From Caldilineae bacterium (lineage in GTDB: Bacteria > Chloroflexota > Anaerolineae > JAAEKA01), in contig JACKBK010000022.1 in the NCBI GenBank assembly GCA_020634555.1, positions 1-57,695 on the forward strand: 57,695 nt of DNA, in the 5' to 3' direction. Made by a program: the position numbers and the translations under genes. Numbering within the stretch: the first letter of the stretch is position 1; the number at the start of each line of letters is the position of its first letter. Below are positions 56,041 to 57,695 of the stretch, piece by piece. Under the pieces are notes generated by a model. It worked only from the letters and a program-made list of their open reading frames with translations, made no database searches and was not told where the DNA came from.

Positions 56041-57155
56041 GAGGGTGCGCCTGCTGCGGCCCGGCTGGCCATCTGCCTGTCCATCAGGGCCAGATTGCGG
56101 CGCGCATTGTAGTAGCCGCGAACGACGAACTCCGGCCAGCGGCTGCGGTCAGCGAACTGCTCGTAGAACTTGATTCCCTTGATATCCTGGTAAGCAACCG
56201 GATGTAGCATCAGGCAGCGGTCTTCGATGAGCCGCAGGTTCATGCGCGCCAGCTCCAGGTGCTGGCCATGCCGCGGCTGCGGGCTGACACGGATCGGACT
56301 GAAGGTCAGGCGGTCCCAGCCGCTCAGATCTTCACCCTCAAAGTTTTCGGGGTAGAAACAGTTGATGCCAATGAAATAATCGATCTCAGGGTGCATTTCC
56401 ACCAGGGTCTCGGCGGGGAAGATATTGATGACCCCGCCATCGCCATAGAGTGTGCCGTCCATCTCAAGCGGGCGGGCGAAGATCGGCAGCGACACGGCAG
56501 CGCGCACCAGCCGCGCCAGTCGAACATCCGGCGTTGAGCGGGTACCCATGTGGACGACGCGGTTGTGATCGACATCCCAGATATTGGCATAGAAGGGGAT
56601 CGGCAGGTCGCCCAGCAACACGCCGCCCAGCCGCTCGTGATAAAGCCGCTCGATCACCTCCATGTCCAGCACGCCGGTGAATCCCTTGCCCAAGTGCAGC
56701 GGAATCCTGAACAGCTCGCTCCAGCGCGCATCGATATAATCCTCGCTGCGCCAGCCGAATACAAAGTCGATGGCTTCTTCTGCTGACAGACCAGCAGCAA
56801 TGGGCGCCAGGTAGAGCGCGGAACCGGAGCAGGCAGAGATGGCGGCGATCTCCAGGCCGGCCTCCTCGCACGCTCGCATGACACCCAAAGTTGAGATCAT
56901 CGCGCCGCTGCCGCCTGTGGCGACAATGCCTATCTTCTTGCCGGCCAGCGCATCCACGTTGAACGGGCGAAGCTGCGGAAGCAGCTTTTCCAGCGGCGGC
57001 TGCCATTCACCGCGCCACGGCAGCGGCAGCAACGTACGCTGCATGGTGCGCAGAAAGGAGAGATCCTCCAGAAGGTCGTCACCGAAATCCAGGGCGTTGG
57101 AGATCCAGTGGAAATATTCCTTTACCTGGAACGGTCCTGCCAGCTTGCTTAGCAT
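56037..57155 (-). CDS. Patatin-like phospholipase with unusual nucleophile elbow
   Basis: A 372-residue protein. The first 80 residues are a helical extension. The patatin core starts KIGIVATGGSGAMISTLGVMRACEEAGL. The nucleophile region reads SACSGSALYL instead of the usual GxSxG, and the catalytic Asp is in LYGDGGVINIFP, the standard DGG. Flanking glycines are replaced, so activity may be altered, though a serine and the DGG remain. It would act on lipid acyl groups at the membrane. The ATG at 57155 follows GAGAGGT; a TTG two codons upstream is less likely. Confidence 0.82.
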   Translation of the reverse strand: MLSKLAGPFQVKEYFHWISNALDFGDDLLEDLSFLRTMQRTLLPLPWRGEWQPPLEKLLPQLRPFNVDALAGKKIGIVATGGSGAMISTLGVMRACEEAGLEIAAISACSGSALYLAPIAAGLSAEEAIDFVFGWRSEDYIDARWSELFRIPLHLGKGFTGVLDMEVIERLYHERLGGVLLGDLPIPFYANIWDVDHNRVVHMGTRSTPDVRLARLVRAAVSLPIFARPLEMDGTLYGDGGVINIFPAETLVEMHPEIDYFIGINCFYPENFEGEDLSGWDRLTFSPIRVSPQPRHGQHLELARMNLRLIEDRCLMLHPVAYQDIKGIKFYEQFADRSRWPEFVVRGYYNARRNLALMDRQMASRAAAGAPS

Positions 57156-57170
57156 AGTCAATACCTCTCG

Positions 57171-57668
57171 TTATCCACCGTAGGACCAGCCAGTTGCGGC
57201 CAGGCTCATCGAGGGCGCATTGGGGTGTCGCACGTCGCCCGCCAGGACATCGGCGATGAACAAACCGTGGTCGCCGTCCTGGTTGGCCTCTTCGACGACA
57301 CGGCATTCCAGCCAGGCGACTGCGCCCAGCAGAAGCGGCGCGCCGGTGAACTCGCCTGCCTCGAAGCTGTAGTCCCGAAAGGAATTGCCTACCGGTTCAA
57401 CGTACTTGAAGAAGGTGCTGGCGAGGCCCTTGTCACCCTCACCAACCACATTCAGAGCGAAGGCGCCGGCCGCGCGCAGGCTACCGTAGATATGGCTGGC
57501 GCGCCGGATGGCAACCGCGACCCGGCGCGGCTGCATACTCACCTGCGTCACCCAGGTCACGGCCGCAGCGCTGGCCTGTTCGCCGGTCCCGCAGGTAAGG
57601 ATATAGAGTCCGTATTGAAACGTACGAATTGCCTGGCGAATGTGTGCGTTGGTTTCATATTCTTGCAT
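57171..57668 (-). CDS. Flavin reductase-like domain protein
   Basis: A 165-residue split-barrel flavoprotein. It opens FQYGLYILTCGTGEQASAAAVTWVTQVSMQPRRVAVAI, the FMN-binding pattern of the flavin-reductase family, followed by FALNVVGEGDKGLASTFF and APLLLGAVAWLECRV. It would pass electrons from NAD(P)H or a partner through FMN. It ends 15 bp before the patatin-like gene in the same direction. Only 27 bp of upstream sequence is available, so its promoter is not seen. Confidence 0.9.
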   Translation of the reverse strand: MQEYETNAHIRQAIRTFQYGLYILTCGTGEQASAAAVTWVTQVSMQPRRVAVAIRRASHIYGSLRAAGAFALNVVGEGDKGLASTFFKYVEPVGNSFRDYSFEAGEFTGAPLLLGAVAWLECRVVEEANQDGDHGLFIADVLAGDVRHPNAPSMSLAATGWSYGG

Positions 57669-57695
57669 AAGTCTGATCAGTCCTGGGTGAAAACC

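Overview
The window is about 57.7 kb of GC-rich bacterial chromosome. Gene content suggests a member of the Chloroflexota, probably a Caldilinea- or Anaerolineae-like lineage: dnaX-ybaB-recR and rpsO-pnp groups, a SAM-I riboswitch, coenzyme F420 genes, several DinB-fold proteins, many GT-C and GT4 glycosyltransferases, and abundant short palindromic repeats. The taxonomic placement is inferred from general resemblance, not from a search.

Layout. 1-1.1 kb: end of a membrane protein, a zinc-ribbon protein and a TPR protein. 1.1-6.1 kb (minus): a complete polar amino-acid ABC transporter (aapJQMP order), driven by a near-consensus promoter. 6.1-8.9 kb (minus): dnaX-ybaB-recR. 9-12.7 kb: a HEAT-repeat protein, a PLP aminotransferase and a DUF2231 membrane protein. 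12.7-20.4 kb (plus): an S-adenosylmethionine (SAM) cycle block. A SAM-I riboswitch and intrinsic terminator precede mtnA, then come an antitoxin with a deleted RelE toxin relic, a DNA methyltransferase, a PfkB/adenosine-kinase-like protein, a GNAT protein, ahcY and metK. 20.5-33.1 kb (plus): envelope glycan and isoprenoid genes. These are an rmd-like gene, a DUF433/DUF5615 toxin-antitoxin pair, gmd, glmM, a phosphohexomutase, tatD, a polyprenyl synthase, GT2 and GT4 enzymes, and a large GT-C-like membrane protein.

33.1-37.3 kb is the strangest stretch. Conserved pieces of an O-antigen ligase, a STAS anti-anti-sigma factor, an RsbW-like kinase and a multi-GAF SpoIIE phosphatase appear in order, but in constantly switching reading frames. 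Either a whole glycan/partner-switching block is decaying, or this 4 kb is a low-quality assembly patch. The phosphatase becomes cleanly readable again at about 37.24 kb. 38.9-44.3 kb (plus): rpsO with promoter, leader hairpin and terminator, then pnp, lepB, a class II aldolase and a DinB protein. 44.4-49.8 kb: two GT-C proteins and a GT4 enzyme (minus) around an AbrB/PIN toxin-antitoxin pair (plus). 49.8-57.7 kb (minus): F420 biosynthesis (cofD, and a cofC fused to a PPOX-fold domain), a divergent enolase-superfamily protein, a cytochrome-b5-like protein with two DinB proteins, an M20 amidohydrolase, a patatin-like protein and a flavin-reductase-like protein.

A theme of the window is invasion by at least six families of short palindromic repeats. 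They lie between genes, inside a riboswitch stem, and in frame inside at least three proteins: the DNA methyltransferase, the GNAT protein and a GT39-type transferase. All identifications come from reading the sequence; no database search was run.
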